Source of the DNA: Streptomyces paludis
GTDB taxonomy: Bacteria > Actinomycetota > Actinomycetes > Streptomycetales > Streptomycetaceae
NCBI RefSeq assembly: GCF_003344965.1
Contig: NZ_CP031194.1
Span: 2,604,001 to 2,668,000, forward strand
Length of the DNA: 64,000 nt
Direction of reading: 5' to 3'
Shown here: positions 17,686 through 26,179 of the stretch, one piece after another
Numbering within the stretch: the first letter of the stretch is position 1
How the letters are laid out: each line of letters starts with the position of its first letter
Notes under the pieces: model-generated
What the model was told of the DNA's origin: nothing
Database searches by the model: none
The model's input: the letters and a program-made list of their open reading frames with translations, nothing else
Translations under genes and position numbers: made by a program

Positions 17686-18870
17686 ATGAATGACTGGCCC
17701 AATGGATCGCACGCACAGCGCCAGGGTGTGCCGCCGCAGCGGCCGCAGTACGTCCAGGGCGCGGGACCCACATCCGGCCGCGGAGCGGGCCCCCGTCCCG
17801 GCTCCGGATACCACCAGGGCCAGGGGTACGGCTCGCCCTCCGGCGGCGTACCGCCCCAGCGCGGCGGCGGGCCGTCGGGGCCGGCGCAGGGCCCCGACTG
17901 GCGCCGCCGGATCAAGATCGGCTCGCTGGTGCTGGTCGTCGTCATCCTGGCGACCACGCTCGGCACGTACTTCTGGGCGGACTCCAAGCTGCGGCGCGAG
18001 GTCGATCTGTCGGTCGTGATCGACCGCCCGGCCGAGGGCAAGGGCACGAACTATCTGATCGTCGGTACGGACAGCCGCGACGGCATGTCCGACGAGGAGA
18101 AGAAGAAGCTCCACACGGGCTCGGCCGAGGGCAGCAGGACCGACTCGATGATGATCCTGCACACGGGATCCAACGGGCCGACGCTGATCTCGCTGCCGCG
18201 CGACACCGATGTGCAGATCCCGTCTTTCAAGGGCTCGCAGTCCGGCAAGCTCTTCCCCGCGCAGACCGCGCACAAGAAGCTCAACGCGGCCTACGCCGAG
18301 GACGGCGCGCCGCTGCTGGTGCGTACGGTCGAGGCCAAGACCGGGCTGCGGATCGACCACTACGTGGAGATCGGCTTCGCCGGATTCGCCAATGTGGTGG
18401 ACGCGATCGGCGGGGTGGACCTGGACATCCCCCAGGCGTTCAAGGACAAGAAGTCGGGCGCGGACTTCCAGGCCGGCGAGCAGACCCTCAACGGCGAGCA
18501 GGCGCTGGCCTTCGTCCGGACGCGGTACGCCTTCGCGGGCAGCGACCTGGACCGTACGAAGAACCAGCAGAAGTTCCTCGCCGCCCTGGCCGCCCAGACG
18601 GCCACCCCGAGCACGATCATCAACCCGTTCCGCTTCTACCCGGCGGCGGGCGCGGGCCTGGACACGCTGGTCGTGGACAAGGACATGTCCCTGTGGGCGC
18701 TGGGCCGGATGTTCTTCGCGATGAAGGGCGTGACGAGCGGCGACGGTACGTCGATGAACATGCCGCTGGCGGGCCAGAGCGGGGGGAACCTGCTGTGGGA
18801 CGAGGCCAAGGTCAAGCAACTGGTGAGCCAGCTCAACAACGACGAGAAAGTAACGGTCACCGGCAACTGA
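17686..18870 (+). CDS. LCP family protein 5, no LytR_C domain
   Basis: The ATG at 17686 is chosen; the 24 residues in front of it in the open frame look non-coding. The 394-residue protein has a Gly/Gln/Pro-rich cytoplasmic N-terminus, one membrane helix near 75-97 and the LCP domain (YLIVGTDSRDGMSDEE, SLPRDTDVQIPSF, LDRTKNQQKFLAAL). It ends soon after the LCP domain. Its stop overlaps the cytidine deaminase start (TGATG), so the two are cotranscribed and coupled. Confidence 0.92.
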   Translation: MNDWPNGSHAQRQGVPPQRPQYVQGAGPTSGRGAGPRPGSGYHQGQGYGSPSGGVPPQRGGGPSGPAQGPDWRRRIKIGSLVLVVVILATTLGTYFWADSKLRREVDLSVVIDRPAEGKGTNYLIVGTDSRDGMSDEEKKKLHTGSAEGSRTDSMMILHTGSNGPTLISLPRDTDVQIPSFKGSQSGKLFPAQTAHKKLNAAYAEDGAPLLVRTVEAKTGLRIDHYVEIGFAGFANVVDAIGGVDLDIPQAFKDKKSGADFQAGEQTLNGEQALAFVRTRYAFAGSDLDRTKNQQKFLAALAAQTATPSTIINPFRFYPAAGAGLDTLVVDKDMSLWALGRMFFAMKGVTSGDGTSMNMPLAGQSGGNLLWDEAKVKQLVSQLNNDEKVTVTGN

Positions 18871-19283
18871 TGACGCCACCCGCCGCCGCCCCCGCCGCCG
18901 TCGACCACGCCCTCATCGAGGCGGCAACGGCCACCGCCCGCGCCCACACCCACGGCGACCTGCACACCATGGCCGCCGCGGGCCGGTCGGCGGACGGCCG
19001 CGTGGTCACGGCGATGAACGCGTACCACTTCACCGGCGGCCCCTGCGCCGAGCTGGTCCTCGTCGGAACGGCGGCGGCGCTGGGGATCCACGACCTGACC
19101 ACGATCGTCGCGGTGGGCGACCGCGACCGCGGCGTCATGCCACCCTGCGGCCGCTGCCGCCAGTTCCTCTTCGACTACTTCCCGACCCTCCACGTCATCG
19201 TGGGCACGGGCCCCCACCTCCGCACGGTCCCGATCACGGAGCTGCTGCCGGAGGCGTACGCCTGGTCGGACCACCAGGACTGA
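18870..19283 (+). CDS. Cytidine deaminase-like protein
   Basis: The ATG at 18870 shares its A with the stop of LCP 5. The 137-residue protein has the zinc deaminase signature: GGPCAELVLVG supplies the first cysteine ligand and catalytic glutamate, and PPCGRCRQFLFDYF supplies the two-cysteine motif. It fits tetrameric cytidine deaminases or the related blasticidin-S deaminases, and the nucleoside substrate is not certain. Coupling to an LCP gene is probably positional rather than functional. Confidence 0.85.
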   Translation: MTPPAAAPAAVDHALIEAATATARAHTHGDLHTMAAAGRSADGRVVTAMNAYHFTGGPCAELVLVGTAAALGIHDLTTIVAVGDRDRGVMPPCGRCRQFLFDYFPTLHVIVGTGPHLRTVPITELLPEAYAWSDHQD

Positions 19284-19463
19284 AGGACTGGCAGTGCGCG
19301 GGAGGCGGGGCAGCGAACGGCGTGTTCTCCGTCGTAACTCGGAGCCGGCCGCACGGTTTCCCGTTCCGTCAATCGCGGCCGCTTGACCCGCGTACCCCAG
19401 CCTCGGGAGCATTTGCGTAGGTGCCGTGTACCGGCAGCGCCAGGGAGAAGGGGAACCCGGACC

Positions 19464-19655
19464 ATGAAGGTCACCAAGCTGGTCAGCACGTGCGACATCA
19501 AGGACTGCCCGACGATCTACGCCACGGATCGCGGCACCCTCCTGGTTCAGGGCGAGACTCCGACCGATCACGGGCTGCGGATTCCCGCCCACGAAAACCT
19601 CGTTGAGATCCCGATCGAGCTGATCCAGAAGGCCATCCGTGACAACCTCATTTAG
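19464..19655 (+). CDS. Small conserved-type protein upstream of DUF6879 (63 residues)
   Basis: The ATG at 19464 follows a strong purine-rich ribosome site (GGAGAAGGGGAA). The 63-residue product has two cysteines early (STCDIKDCPTIYAT) and an amphipathic C-terminus (PIELIQKAIRDNLI). It overlaps the next gene by 17 bp. I do not recognise a named family, but small proteins of this kind commonly precede DUF6879 genes in Streptomyces. The GC content of this and the next genes is lower than that of the LCP region. Confidence 0.7.
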   Translation: MKVTKLVSTCDIKDCPTIYATDRGTLLVQGETPTDHGLRIPAHENLVEIPIELIQKAIRDNLI

Positions 19656-20163
19656 GACACTCGGAGATCTCTTCGACACGTTCGAGCATGAGGCGTTCCG
19701 GCTGGAAACGCTCGACGACTACAGCAGATCCGGGAACGTGGATGCCTATCACGCCTTCCTGGCCGGGGATCCGAAGCCGGACGACTACAACACGGGATGG
19801 ATCGAAGAACTCCGCTCCCACACGGAGCGAGGAAAGCGGGTCTACCGGGTACACATCCTGACCCGCCCGCTCACGGACTACCTCCGGTTCGAACTCGGGT
19901 GGGGATACCGGACGAACATGTCGGGGGGCGAAGAATTCTTCATTCTTGACGTCACCGACAGGCCCAACCCGCTGGAGAATGTGCCGGACTTCTGGTTCTT
20001 CGACTCCGCATCGGTTGCCGTGATGAACTACGACGGAACGGGAAAATTCCTGGGCCCGGAAATCCTTCCGCCGGAACGAGCGGCGGAGTTCACGCGGTTC
20101 CGCGACAGCGCGCTCGCCCAGGCTGAGCCGTTCACCGAATGGTGGGCCAAGTACGGCTTGTGA
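19639..20163 (+). CDS. DUF6879 family protein
   Basis: The GTG at 19639 starts inside the upstream gene. The 174-residue product matches the DUF6879 pattern: an N-terminal aromatic/acidic segment (FEHEAFRLETLDDYS), a central VYRVHILTRPLTDYLRFEL, then WFFDSASVAVMNYDG and FTEWWAKYGL at the C-terminus. The biochemical role is unknown; these proteins regularly pair with XRE/DUF5753 regulators. Its stop overlaps the start of the regulator gene (GTGA), so the two are coupled. A second DUF6879 gene is at 47475-47996. Confidence 0.8.
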   Translation: MTTSFRTLGDLFDTFEHEAFRLETLDDYSRSGNVDAYHAFLAGDPKPDDYNTGWIEELRSHTERGKRVYRVHILTRPLTDYLRFELGWGYRTNMSGGEEFFILDVTDRPNPLENVPDFWFFDSASVAVMNYDGTGKFLGPEILPPERAAEFTRFRDSALAQAEPFTEWWAKYGL

Positions 20164-20990
20164 ACAGAGCACAGATTGGGGCTGCGCTGCGGGCACTGCG
20201 AGTGGCATCCGGGAAGGAGGCCAAGGCGGTTGCCCGGAGCGCGCTCATGTCTCCGTCCAAACTGTCCAAAATCGAGAACGCCAAGATGACGGCCGACGCG
20301 ACGGACGTGGAGCGCATCCTCACCGCCATAGGCGTCTCGGACGAGGTCAAGGCGGAGTACGCCGAGGCAGCGAGGGCGTCAGTGACGGAGACGACCGCCT
20401 GGCGCCTCCTGAGGCGGACGGGGTTCCACAAGGGCCAGCAGGCCGTGAGGGCTCTGGAAGCGCAGATGTCGACGTTGCGGCTGTTCCAGCCGTCCCTGGT
20501 TCCCGGCCTGCTCCAGACACCGGAGTACATCCGGGCCGTTCTGCATCGCCACCGCCTCAGTGAGGACGCCCTCTCCCGGACGATCAACGGGAGACTCGAA
20601 CGTCAAGCGGTCCTCTACGACAACACGAAGTCACTCCGGTTTGTCATCACCGAACCGGTTCTGCGGTGGCGAATCGTCCCACCCCAGATGATGGCCGCGC
20701 AGATCGACCGGATCGTTTCCCTTTCACGGCTCCCCCACGTGGACATCCGTGTAGTTCCCCTTGAGATCGAGCAGCACGATATCGCGAATCACTCATTCGT
20801 CATCCGTGACGACCGGATGGTGACGGTGGAAACGATCCACGCCGAAGTGGTCGTCACCGACCCCAGAGACGTGGGGCTCTACATCAAGAAGTTCGACGGA
20901 TTCGAACAGTCAGCCGTGTCCGGCGATGACATGCGGAGTCTGGCCGAGGGAATCCGGGACGGGTTTTTGCGGGAACGGGAAACAGGATAG
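20160..20990 (+). CDS. XRE-family regulator with DUF5753 domain (Scr1 type)
   Basis: The GTG at 20160 overlaps the DUF6879 stop. The 276-residue protein has an N-terminal helix-turn-helix (GAALRALRVASGKEA to MSPSKLSKIENAKM, residues ~5-45) and a C-terminal DUF5753 region (LRLFQPSLVPGLLQTPEY, RFVITEPVLRWRIVPPQMM, DIRVVPLEIEQHDIANHSF). This family includes WhiJ- and Scr1-like regulators that act with DUF397 partners in Streptomyces development. The DUF397 gene is two genes downstream (21325-21558). Confidence 0.9.
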   Translation: MNRAQIGAALRALRVASGKEAKAVARSALMSPSKLSKIENAKMTADATDVERILTAIGVSDEVKAEYAEAARASVTETTAWRLLRRTGFHKGQQAVRALEAQMSTLRLFQPSLVPGLLQTPEYIRAVLHRHRLSEDALSRTINGRLERQAVLYDNTKSLRFVITEPVLRWRIVPPQMMAAQIDRIVSLSRLPHVDIRVVPLEIEQHDIANHSFVIRDDRMVTVETIHAEVVVTDPRDVGLYIKKFDGFEQSAVSGDDMRSLAEGIRDGFLRERETG

Positions 20991-21022
20991 AGAGTCCTCC
21001 GCGACCCGTTGAAGATAGTGCC

Positions 21023-21322
21023 GTGGAAAGCGAAGAGAGAACTCCCGACCCGAAGCCCCGGCGCACGGCGGAGACGTATCTGACCGAACTCCCCCGCGAA
21101 CCTTCAGCGGTACCCGGCTGCTCGACGTGCCTGTCGCTGTCGGTTTCCCGCGGAAACGCGAGGTCCGTGGGGGACTACAGCGGCGTATCCGACTCCAACG
21201 TGAGACTGCGTCAGCACCAGCGGGACGAGCACACGGAAACGGCCGCAAGCACCACGTCCGAGGAGATCGGCACACGGGCCCCCGGCGGCCCCGTCCGCAC
21301 GCAGTCGAACGGAAAGGCATAG
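21023..21322 (+). CDS. Small hypothetical protein between XRE and DUF397 genes (99 residues)
   Basis: The GTG at 21023 begins a 99-residue hydrophilic protein. The middle (GCSTCLSLSVSRGNARSV, DSNVRLRQHQRDEHTE) has a CxxC pair and a His/Arg-rich segment. Proteins with this layout are common beside XRE/DUF5753 genes. The C-terminal ~30 residues are Ser/Thr/Gly-rich. The stop lies two bases before the DUF397 start. The function is unknown; a metal-binding or small partner role is possible. Confidence 0.65.
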   Translation: MESEERTPDPKPRRTAETYLTELPREPSAVPGCSTCLSLSVSRGNARSVGDYSGVSDSNVRLRQHQRDEHTETAASTTSEEIGTRAPGGPVRTQSNGKA

Positions 21323-21324
21323 CG

Positions 21325-21558
21325 ATGCTGAACGAGTCCGATCTGTACGCGCTGGACATCACCGGCGCCGCGTTCGTGAAGGCATGCGGCGGTAACACCC
21401 ACCCCGACGGGGAGTCGTGCGCGGTTCTCGCGAAGATCGGTGTGGACGCGTGGGCGCTCGCCGACAGCAAGCGGCCTGGGCAGGAGCCGCTCCGCTTCAC
21501 CACGGCCGAGCTGGCCGCGGCGGGGATCGACCCGGCGCGGTTCGGGCTGTCCGTCTGA
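21325..21558 (+). CDS. DUF397 family protein
   Basis: The ATG at 21325 gives a 77-residue protein with the DUF397 layout: a short N-terminus, CAVLAKIGVDAWALADSKRP (the conserved Cys-x-x-hydrophobic then DSK segment) and FTTAELAAAGIDPARFG at the end. DUF397 proteins are the small partners of DUF5753 regulators, as in Scr1/Scr2-like and WhiJ loci. It probably binds or modulates the regulator encoded at 20160-20990. Confidence 0.8.
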   Translation: MLNESDLYALDITGAAFVKACGGNTHPDGESCAVLAKIGVDAWALADSKRPGQEPLRFTTAELAAAGIDPARFGLSV

Positions 21559-21617
21559 CCCGGCCGCCCCTTCGGGGGAATCCCACTCCCGCGGACTCCC
21601 CCGAAGGGGAACGACCA

Positions 21618-22085
21618 GTGCACCATCACGGCTATCTGTGGACCGGCCCCAAGCAGCGGTTCGACGACGAGGCCCTGCGGCGGCCGGCGTATCCCGAGCC
21701 GCCGCCTGCCGGCAGCAGGCCGGAGCTGGTTCAGCGGTATCGCGACGTGGCCGCGGAGTTCCCGGTGTGTGATCTGCCGCCGCTGGAAACGGCGCTCTGG
21801 CTCGTCAAGCCGCGTTCGCTGGTGCGCGGCACATGGCACGAGGCGAAGGAGGCGGCCTTGTGGCTCGCGGAGCGGCTGGCCGAGTACGCGCCCCGCTTCG
21901 ACTCCGCCGCGCAGCGCGACCCGGGCCGCCTCGCGCTGCTCGTCGGCTCCGCCGCCGCGCGGCTGGCGCGGGGCGGCGACGTGTCCCTCGGCTGCTACCT
22001 CGAACGGCCCTCGTATCTGTCGCTGGCGCTGGTGACGTGTTCCCCGAACCGGGCCGCGCCCGAACTCCGCTGCCCTGTCGCGTAG
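21618..22085 (+). CDS. Hypothetical protein, 155 residues
   Basis: The GTG at 21618 follows AAGGGGAACG. The protein starts MHHHGYLWTGPKQRF and has a helical C-terminal half (WHEAKEAALWLAERLAEYA, RLALLVGSAAARLARGG, GCYLERPSYLSLALVTC). No catalytic motif is recognised. It is the last gene of the DUF6879/XRE/DUF397 run and ends one base before the stop of the convergent acyl-CoA dehydrogenase gene. Confidence 0.65.
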   Translation: MHHHGYLWTGPKQRFDDEALRRPAYPEPPPAGSRPELVQRYRDVAAEFPVCDLPPLETALWLVKPRSLVRGTWHEAKEAALWLAERLAEYAPRFDSAAQRDPGRLALLVGSAAARLARGGDVSLGCYLERPSYLSLALVTCSPNRAAPELRCPVA

Positions 22086-23270
22086 TTACGGGAGGTTCCG
22101 GGCCATCACGACGCGCTGGACCTGGTTCGTGCCCTCGTAGATCTGGGTGATCTTGGCGTCGCGCATCATGCGTTCGACCGGGTAGTCGCGTGTGTAGCCG
22201 TAGCCGCCCAGGAGCTGGACCGCGTCCGTCGTGATCTCCATCGCCGCGTCGGAGGCGAAGCACTTGGCTGCCGCGCCGAAGAACGTCAGGCTCTCCTGGG
22301 TGCCGGTCGCGCCGCCGGAGACGCGTTCGGAGCGGGCGGCGGCGGAGTAGGTGAGCTGGCGGGCGGCCTCCAGCTTCATGGCCATGTCGGCGAGCATGAA
22401 CTGCACGCCCTGGAAGTCACCGATCGGCTTGCCGAACTGCTTGCGCTCCTGGACGTACCCCTTGGCGTAGTCCAGCGCGCCCTGCGCGATGCCGAGGGCC
22501 TGGGCCGCGATGGTGATGCGGGTGTGGTCCAGGGTCTTCATCGCCGTGGCGAAGCCGGTGCCCTCCGCGCCGATCAGCCGGTCGGCGGGGATACGGACGT
22601 TGTCCAGGTAGACCTCGCGCGTCGGCGAGCCCTTGATGCCGAGCTTCTTCTCCGGCGCGCCGAAGGAGACACCCTCGTCGCCCTTCTCGACCACGAACGC
22701 GCTGATCCCCTTCGTTCGCTTGTCGGGGTCGGTGACGGCCATGACCGTGTAGTACTCGGAGACGCCCGCGTTGGTGATCCAGCGCTTCACACCGTTCAGC
22801 ACATAGTGGTCGCCGTCCCGGACCGCCCTGGTCGTCATACCGCCCGCGTCGGAGCCCGCGTCCGGCTCCGAGAGACAGTACGAGAACATCGCGTCGCCCT
22901 TGGCCAGCGGCGTCAGGTACTTCTTCTTCAGGTCCTCGCCGCCCGCCAGCATCACCGGCAGCGAGCCCAGCTTGTTCACGGCCGGGATCAGCGAGGAGGA
23001 GGCACAGACCCGCGCGACCTCCTCGATCACGATCACGGTGGCGAGCGCGTCCGCGCCGGCCCCTCCGTACCCCTCCGGGACATGAATGGCATGCAGGTCG
23101 GAGGCGACGAGCGCGTCCAGCGCCTCCTGCGGGAAGCGGGCCTCTTCGTCCACAGCCGCCGCGTACGGCGCGATCTTCGCCTCGGAGAGCGCGCGGACGG
23201 TCTCGCGGAGCATCTCGTGCTCCTCGGACGGGCGGTACAGGTCGAAATCAGCCGATCCGGCCACGGTCAC
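22086..23270 (-). CDS. Acyl-CoA dehydrogenase
   Basis: This 394-residue FAD enzyme has the normal family length. YCLSEPDAGSDAGGM is the flavin/substrate signature, and the catalytic base is the Glu in QIYEGTNQVQRVVMARN near the C-terminus. The protein is short-chain-type in layout, but the acyl substrate cannot be fixed. It would act in fatty-acid or branched-chain amino-acid oxidation. It is divergent from the nucleotide-sugar dehydrogenase gene. The AT-rich stretch just upstream of its start (23283-23315) may hold its promoter. Confidence 0.93.
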   Translation of the reverse strand: MTVAGSADFDLYRPSEEHEMLRETVRALSEAKIAPYAAAVDEEARFPQEALDALVASDLHAIHVPEGYGGAGADALATVIVIEEVARVCASSSLIPAVNKLGSLPVMLAGGEDLKKKYLTPLAKGDAMFSYCLSEPDAGSDAGGMTTRAVRDGDHYVLNGVKRWITNAGVSEYYTVMAVTDPDKRTKGISAFVVEKGDEGVSFGAPEKKLGIKGSPTREVYLDNVRIPADRLIGAEGTGFATAMKTLDHTRITIAAQALGIAQGALDYAKGYVQERKQFGKPIGDFQGVQFMLADMAMKLEAARQLTYSAAARSERVSGGATGTQESLTFFGAAAKCFASDAAMEITTDAVQLLGGYGYTRDYPVERMMRDAKITQIYEGTNQVQRVVMARNLP

Positions 23271-23451
23271 TCACTCCCCAAGACGCTAACTACCGTTAAG
23301 TAACACGATTTTAGTGGGCGGACCTCGCGCCCGCATAGGTGACGTTGCCGACAGACCTCCGGCGGGGCTCTCCCGGCCGCGCGGTTATGCTCGGGCCGCA
23401 CTTCGCTGTACGTACTACAAGGTCCCTCGCCGTCCCCCACCTGGAGTTTCC

Positions 23452-24798
23452 ATGGCCCCCAAGATCACCGTGATCGGCACCGGCTACCTCGGCGCCACCC
23501 ACGCCGCGGCCATGGCGGAGCTGGGCTTCGAGGTGCTCGGGCTCGATGTCGTACCGGAGAAGATCGAGCTGCTCTCGAAGGGCCGGGTACCGATGTACGA
23601 ACCCGGTCTGGAGGACCTGCTGCGCAAGCATGTCGCCGGCATCGAGGGGTCCAGCGGCCGGCTGCGCTTCACCATGGACTGGGCGGAGGTCGCCGAGTTC
23701 GGCGATGTGCACTTCGTCTGCGTCAACACCCCGCAGAAGCACGGCGAGTACGCGTGCGACATGTCCTACGTCGACTCCGCCATGGAGAGCCTCGCCCGCG
23801 AGCTGCGCCGGCCCGCGCTGGTCGTCGGCAAGTCCACCGTCCCGGTCGGCAGCGCCGAGCGGCTCGCCGCCCGTATCACCGAACTGGCGCCCGCCGGCCC
23901 GGAGGTGGAGCTGGCCTGGAACCCGGAGTTCCTCCGCGAGGGCTTCGCCGTCCAGGACACCCTGCACCCGGACCGGATCGTGGTGGGCATACGGAGCGAG
24001 GCCGCCGAGCGCACCCTGCGCGAGGTCTACGCGACGCCGGTCGCGGAAGGCTCGCCCTTCGTGGTCACGGACTTCCCCACGGCCGAGCTGGTCAAGACCT
24101 CCGCCAACTCCTTCCTCGCCACGAAGATCTCCTTCATCAACGCGATGGCCGAGGTCTGCGAGGCCGCCGGCGGCGATGTGGTCAAGCTGGCGGAGGCCCT
24201 CGGCTACGACGAGCGCATCGGGAACAAGTTCCTGCGCGCCGGGATCGGCTTCGGCGGCGGCTGTCTGCCGAAGGACATCCGGGCATTCATGGCCCGCGCG
24301 GGCGAACTCGGCGCGGACCAGGCGCTGACGTTCCTGCGCGAGGTCGACTCGATCAACATGCGCCGCCGCGGCCACATGGTGGAGCTGGCCCGCGAGGCCG
24401 TCGGCGCCGACTCGTCGTTCCTCGGCAAGCGCGTCGCCGTCCTGGGCGCGACCTTCAAGCCGGACTCCGACGACGTACGCGACTCCCCCGCGCTCAACGT
24501 CGCCGGGCAGATCCACCTCCAGGGCGGCCAGGTCACCGTCTACGACCCGAAGGGCATGACGAACGCCAAGCGCCTCTTCCCGACGCTCGGGTACGCGGAC
24601 TCCGCGCTGGAGGCCGTACGCGGCGCGGATGTCGTCCTGCACCTCACGGAGTGGCGCGAGTTCCGCGAGCTGGACCCGGCCGTCCTGGGCGCGGCGGTCG
24701 CGCGCCGGCTCGTACTGGACGGCCGCAACGCCCTGGACCCGTCACCCTGGCGCGCGGCGGGCTGGACATACCGGGCAATGGGCCGCCCGCGAGCCTGA
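23452..24798 (+). CDS. UDP-glucose / GDP-mannose 6-dehydrogenase family protein
   Basis: The ATG at 23452 gives 448 residues. The N-terminal Rossmann motif is TVIGTGYLGATHAAAMAELG and the catalytic cysteine is in GFGGGCLPKDI near residue 269. VAVLGATFKPDSDDVRDSP begins the C-terminal UDP-binding domain. The enzyme oxidises an NDP-hexose to the uronic acid using two NAD+. Its product would feed wall or exopolysaccharide synthesis. The open frame extends upstream to 23314, but that part has no support. A dispersed intergenic repeat lies immediately downstream. Confidence 0.92.
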   Translation: MAPKITVIGTGYLGATHAAAMAELGFEVLGLDVVPEKIELLSKGRVPMYEPGLEDLLRKHVAGIEGSSGRLRFTMDWAEVAEFGDVHFVCVNTPQKHGEYACDMSYVDSAMESLARELRRPALVVGKSTVPVGSAERLAARITELAPAGPEVELAWNPEFLREGFAVQDTLHPDRIVVGIRSEAAERTLREVYATPVAEGSPFVVTDFPTAELVKTSANSFLATKISFINAMAEVCEAAGGDVVKLAEALGYDERIGNKFLRAGIGFGGGCLPKDIRAFMARAGELGADQALTFLREVDSINMRRRGHMVELAREAVGADSSFLGKRVAVLGATFKPDSDDVRDSPALNVAGQIHLQGGQVTVYDPKGMTNAKRLFPTLGYADSALEAVRGADVVLHLTEWREFRELDPAVLGAAVARRLVLDGRNALDPSPWRAAGWTYRAMGRPRA

Positions 24799-24832
24799 GC
24801 CGCGGCGTTTGAGGCCCGGCCGTCCACCGGCG

Positions 24833-25155
24833 GGAGGGGGCCGGGGTCGCAGGAGGTGACGTCCCCGGATGTAGAGCGTGATTTGTGCCGCTGTACGGTC
24901 CGCAGTCGGCCGACGAAGCCGCACGCGGCGTTCGGGGGTCCGGGGGTGTCCCCCGGGAAGGCACAGCATGCATCCGGGGATGCGCCTCCGGAGTGCCCCG
25001 GCCCCCGGCACAAAACGAACCCGCCGCACCCCGTACAACCACAAACCACGGCCCCCTAGCCGGAAGGCGACCCCGCCCCGGCCCCCGGCACCGAAACAAC
25101 CGGCCGCACCCCGCACCGCCAAAAACCACGGCCCCCTAGCCGGGAGGCGACCCCG
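24833..25155 (-). repeat. Dispersed intergenic repeat, copy 2, with an ~80-bp tandem tail
   Basis: 24833-24907 matches copy 1 (6533-6607) with one mismatch by eye. After the shared gccgcacgcggcg, this copy has ~35 extra bases (24931-24965) and then resumes the match at catgcatccggggatgcg. A tandem repeat follows: aaccacggccccctagccgg recurs at an 80-bp period (near 25045 and 25125). The element fills the 369-bp gap between two convergent genes and ends just before the stop of the CGNR gene, so it would form that gene's 3' UTR. No protein is encoded. Confidence 0.78.
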
Positions 25156-25167
25156 CACCACGGCCCC

Positions 25168-25689
25168 TCAGACGGGAGGCGTCTCCGTCAGCCTCGCCCG
25201 GTACGCCCTCATCTTCGCCCGCGCCCCGCACACCGACATCGTGCACCAGCGGCCGCGGCCCGCCGGGCTGCGGTCGTAGAACGCCCAGAGGCAGTCCTCC
25301 GCCTCGCACGCCTTGAGCCGGTCCCAGGTGCCGTCCGCCGCGCCCGCCGCGATCGCCTCCGCCACGCGCGCGGTCAGGGTGGCCGCCAGCGGGCGGACGG
25401 CGGCGGCGCCCGCCAGGTCGACCGTCACCCGCAGCGGGGCCTCGGCGAGCAGGCGATCGAGTTCGGCCGTCGAGGGGCGGCCCGGGAGGTGGATCCCGGC
25501 GTGTGCGAGGCAGGCCGTACGGAGCGCTTCGCGCAGTTCGCGGGCGGCCGGGACCTCCGCTTCGGCGAGGCCGAAGGCGGCGCGGCCGTCGGGCGATTCG
25601 AGGGAGTCGACGCCCGTCTCCACGTTGAGGGAGTTCACCAGCGCCTGCACCAGGGCGAGCCCGCCCGGCGCGGGGGGCCTGTTCGTCAT
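25168..25689 (-). CDS. CGNR zinc-finger protein (ABATE domain)
   Basis: This 173-residue protein has an N-terminal ABATE-type region (LVQALVNSLNVETGVDSLE) and a C-terminal treble-clef zinc finger: C-x-C-L-W-type ACEAEDCLWAFYDRSP followed by RWCTMSVCGARAKMRAYR. The usual CGNR turn reads CGAR here. Such proteins are putative transcription regulators with stress-related roles, not well characterised. The start ATG is at 25687-25689. It is divergent from the VOC gene across a 92-bp AT-rich promoter region. Confidence 0.87.
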   Translation of the reverse strand: MTNRPPAPGGLALVQALVNSLNVETGVDSLESPDGRAAFGLAEAEVPAARELREALRTACLAHAGIHLPGRPSTAELDRLLAEAPLRVTVDLAGAAAVRPLAATLTARVAEAIAAGAADGTWDRLKACEAEDCLWAFYDRSPAGRGRWCTMSVCGARAKMRAYRARLTETPPV

Positions 25690-25781
25690 GGTTGCGACGT
25701 TACCTCTTCTGGGGGAGTATGCGGTAACCGTTCATAGTTACTGAATGGGCGTCTTAACCGGTAACCATTGGAGGAGCTTCC

Positions 25782-26159
25782 ATGGCCATCGCCACCCTCT
25801 GCACCGTCGTCCTGGACTGTCCCGACCCGGCCGCACTCGCCCGTTTCTACGCCGGGGTCCTCGGCGGTGAGGTCGTCGCGGAGCGCGAGGGGCCCGACGC
25901 CTGGTTCGAGTTGACGGGCGCCGGCGGGACGACGCTCGCCTTCCAGGCCGCGCCCGGTTACGTACCGCCTTCGTGGCCCGCGCCGAACGGGTCGCAGCAG
26001 TTCCATCTGGACCTGGACGTAACGGATCTGGACGCGGCGGAGGAGCAGGTGCTCGCGCTCGGCGCGACGGTGCTGGACGCGGCCGACCGGAAGCGGTCGT
26101 TCCGGGTCTACGCCGACCCGGCGGGGCATCCGTTCTGCCTCTGCCTCTGCGCCGGTTGA
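25782..26159 (+). CDS. VOC (glyoxalase/bleomycin-resistance fold) family protein
   Basis: This 125-residue protein has paired beta-alpha-beta modules. The first opens TVVLDCPDPAALARFYAGVLGG and the second QQFHLDLDVTDLDAAEEQVL. Candidate metal ligands are H in FHLDLDV and the C-terminal acidic/His residues. The ATG at 25782 follows GGAGGAG. The substrate is unknown. Divergence from the CGNR-type regulator suggests that regulator may control it. Confidence 0.85.
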   Translation: MAIATLCTVVLDCPDPAALARFYAGVLGGEVVAEREGPDAWFELTGAGGTTLAFQAAPGYVPPSWPAPNGSQQFHLDLDVTDLDAAEEQVLALGATVLDAADRKRSFRVYADPAGHPFCLCLCAG

Positions 26160-26179
26160 GACGCGAGGGGCGCGGGGGC

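Noticed and set aside
23283..23315. Possible TetR-type operator (taacTACCGTTAAGTAAc) upstream of the acyl-CoA dehydrogenase
   Set aside because: The palindrome is poor on pairing the two halves, and no regulator gene is adjacent.
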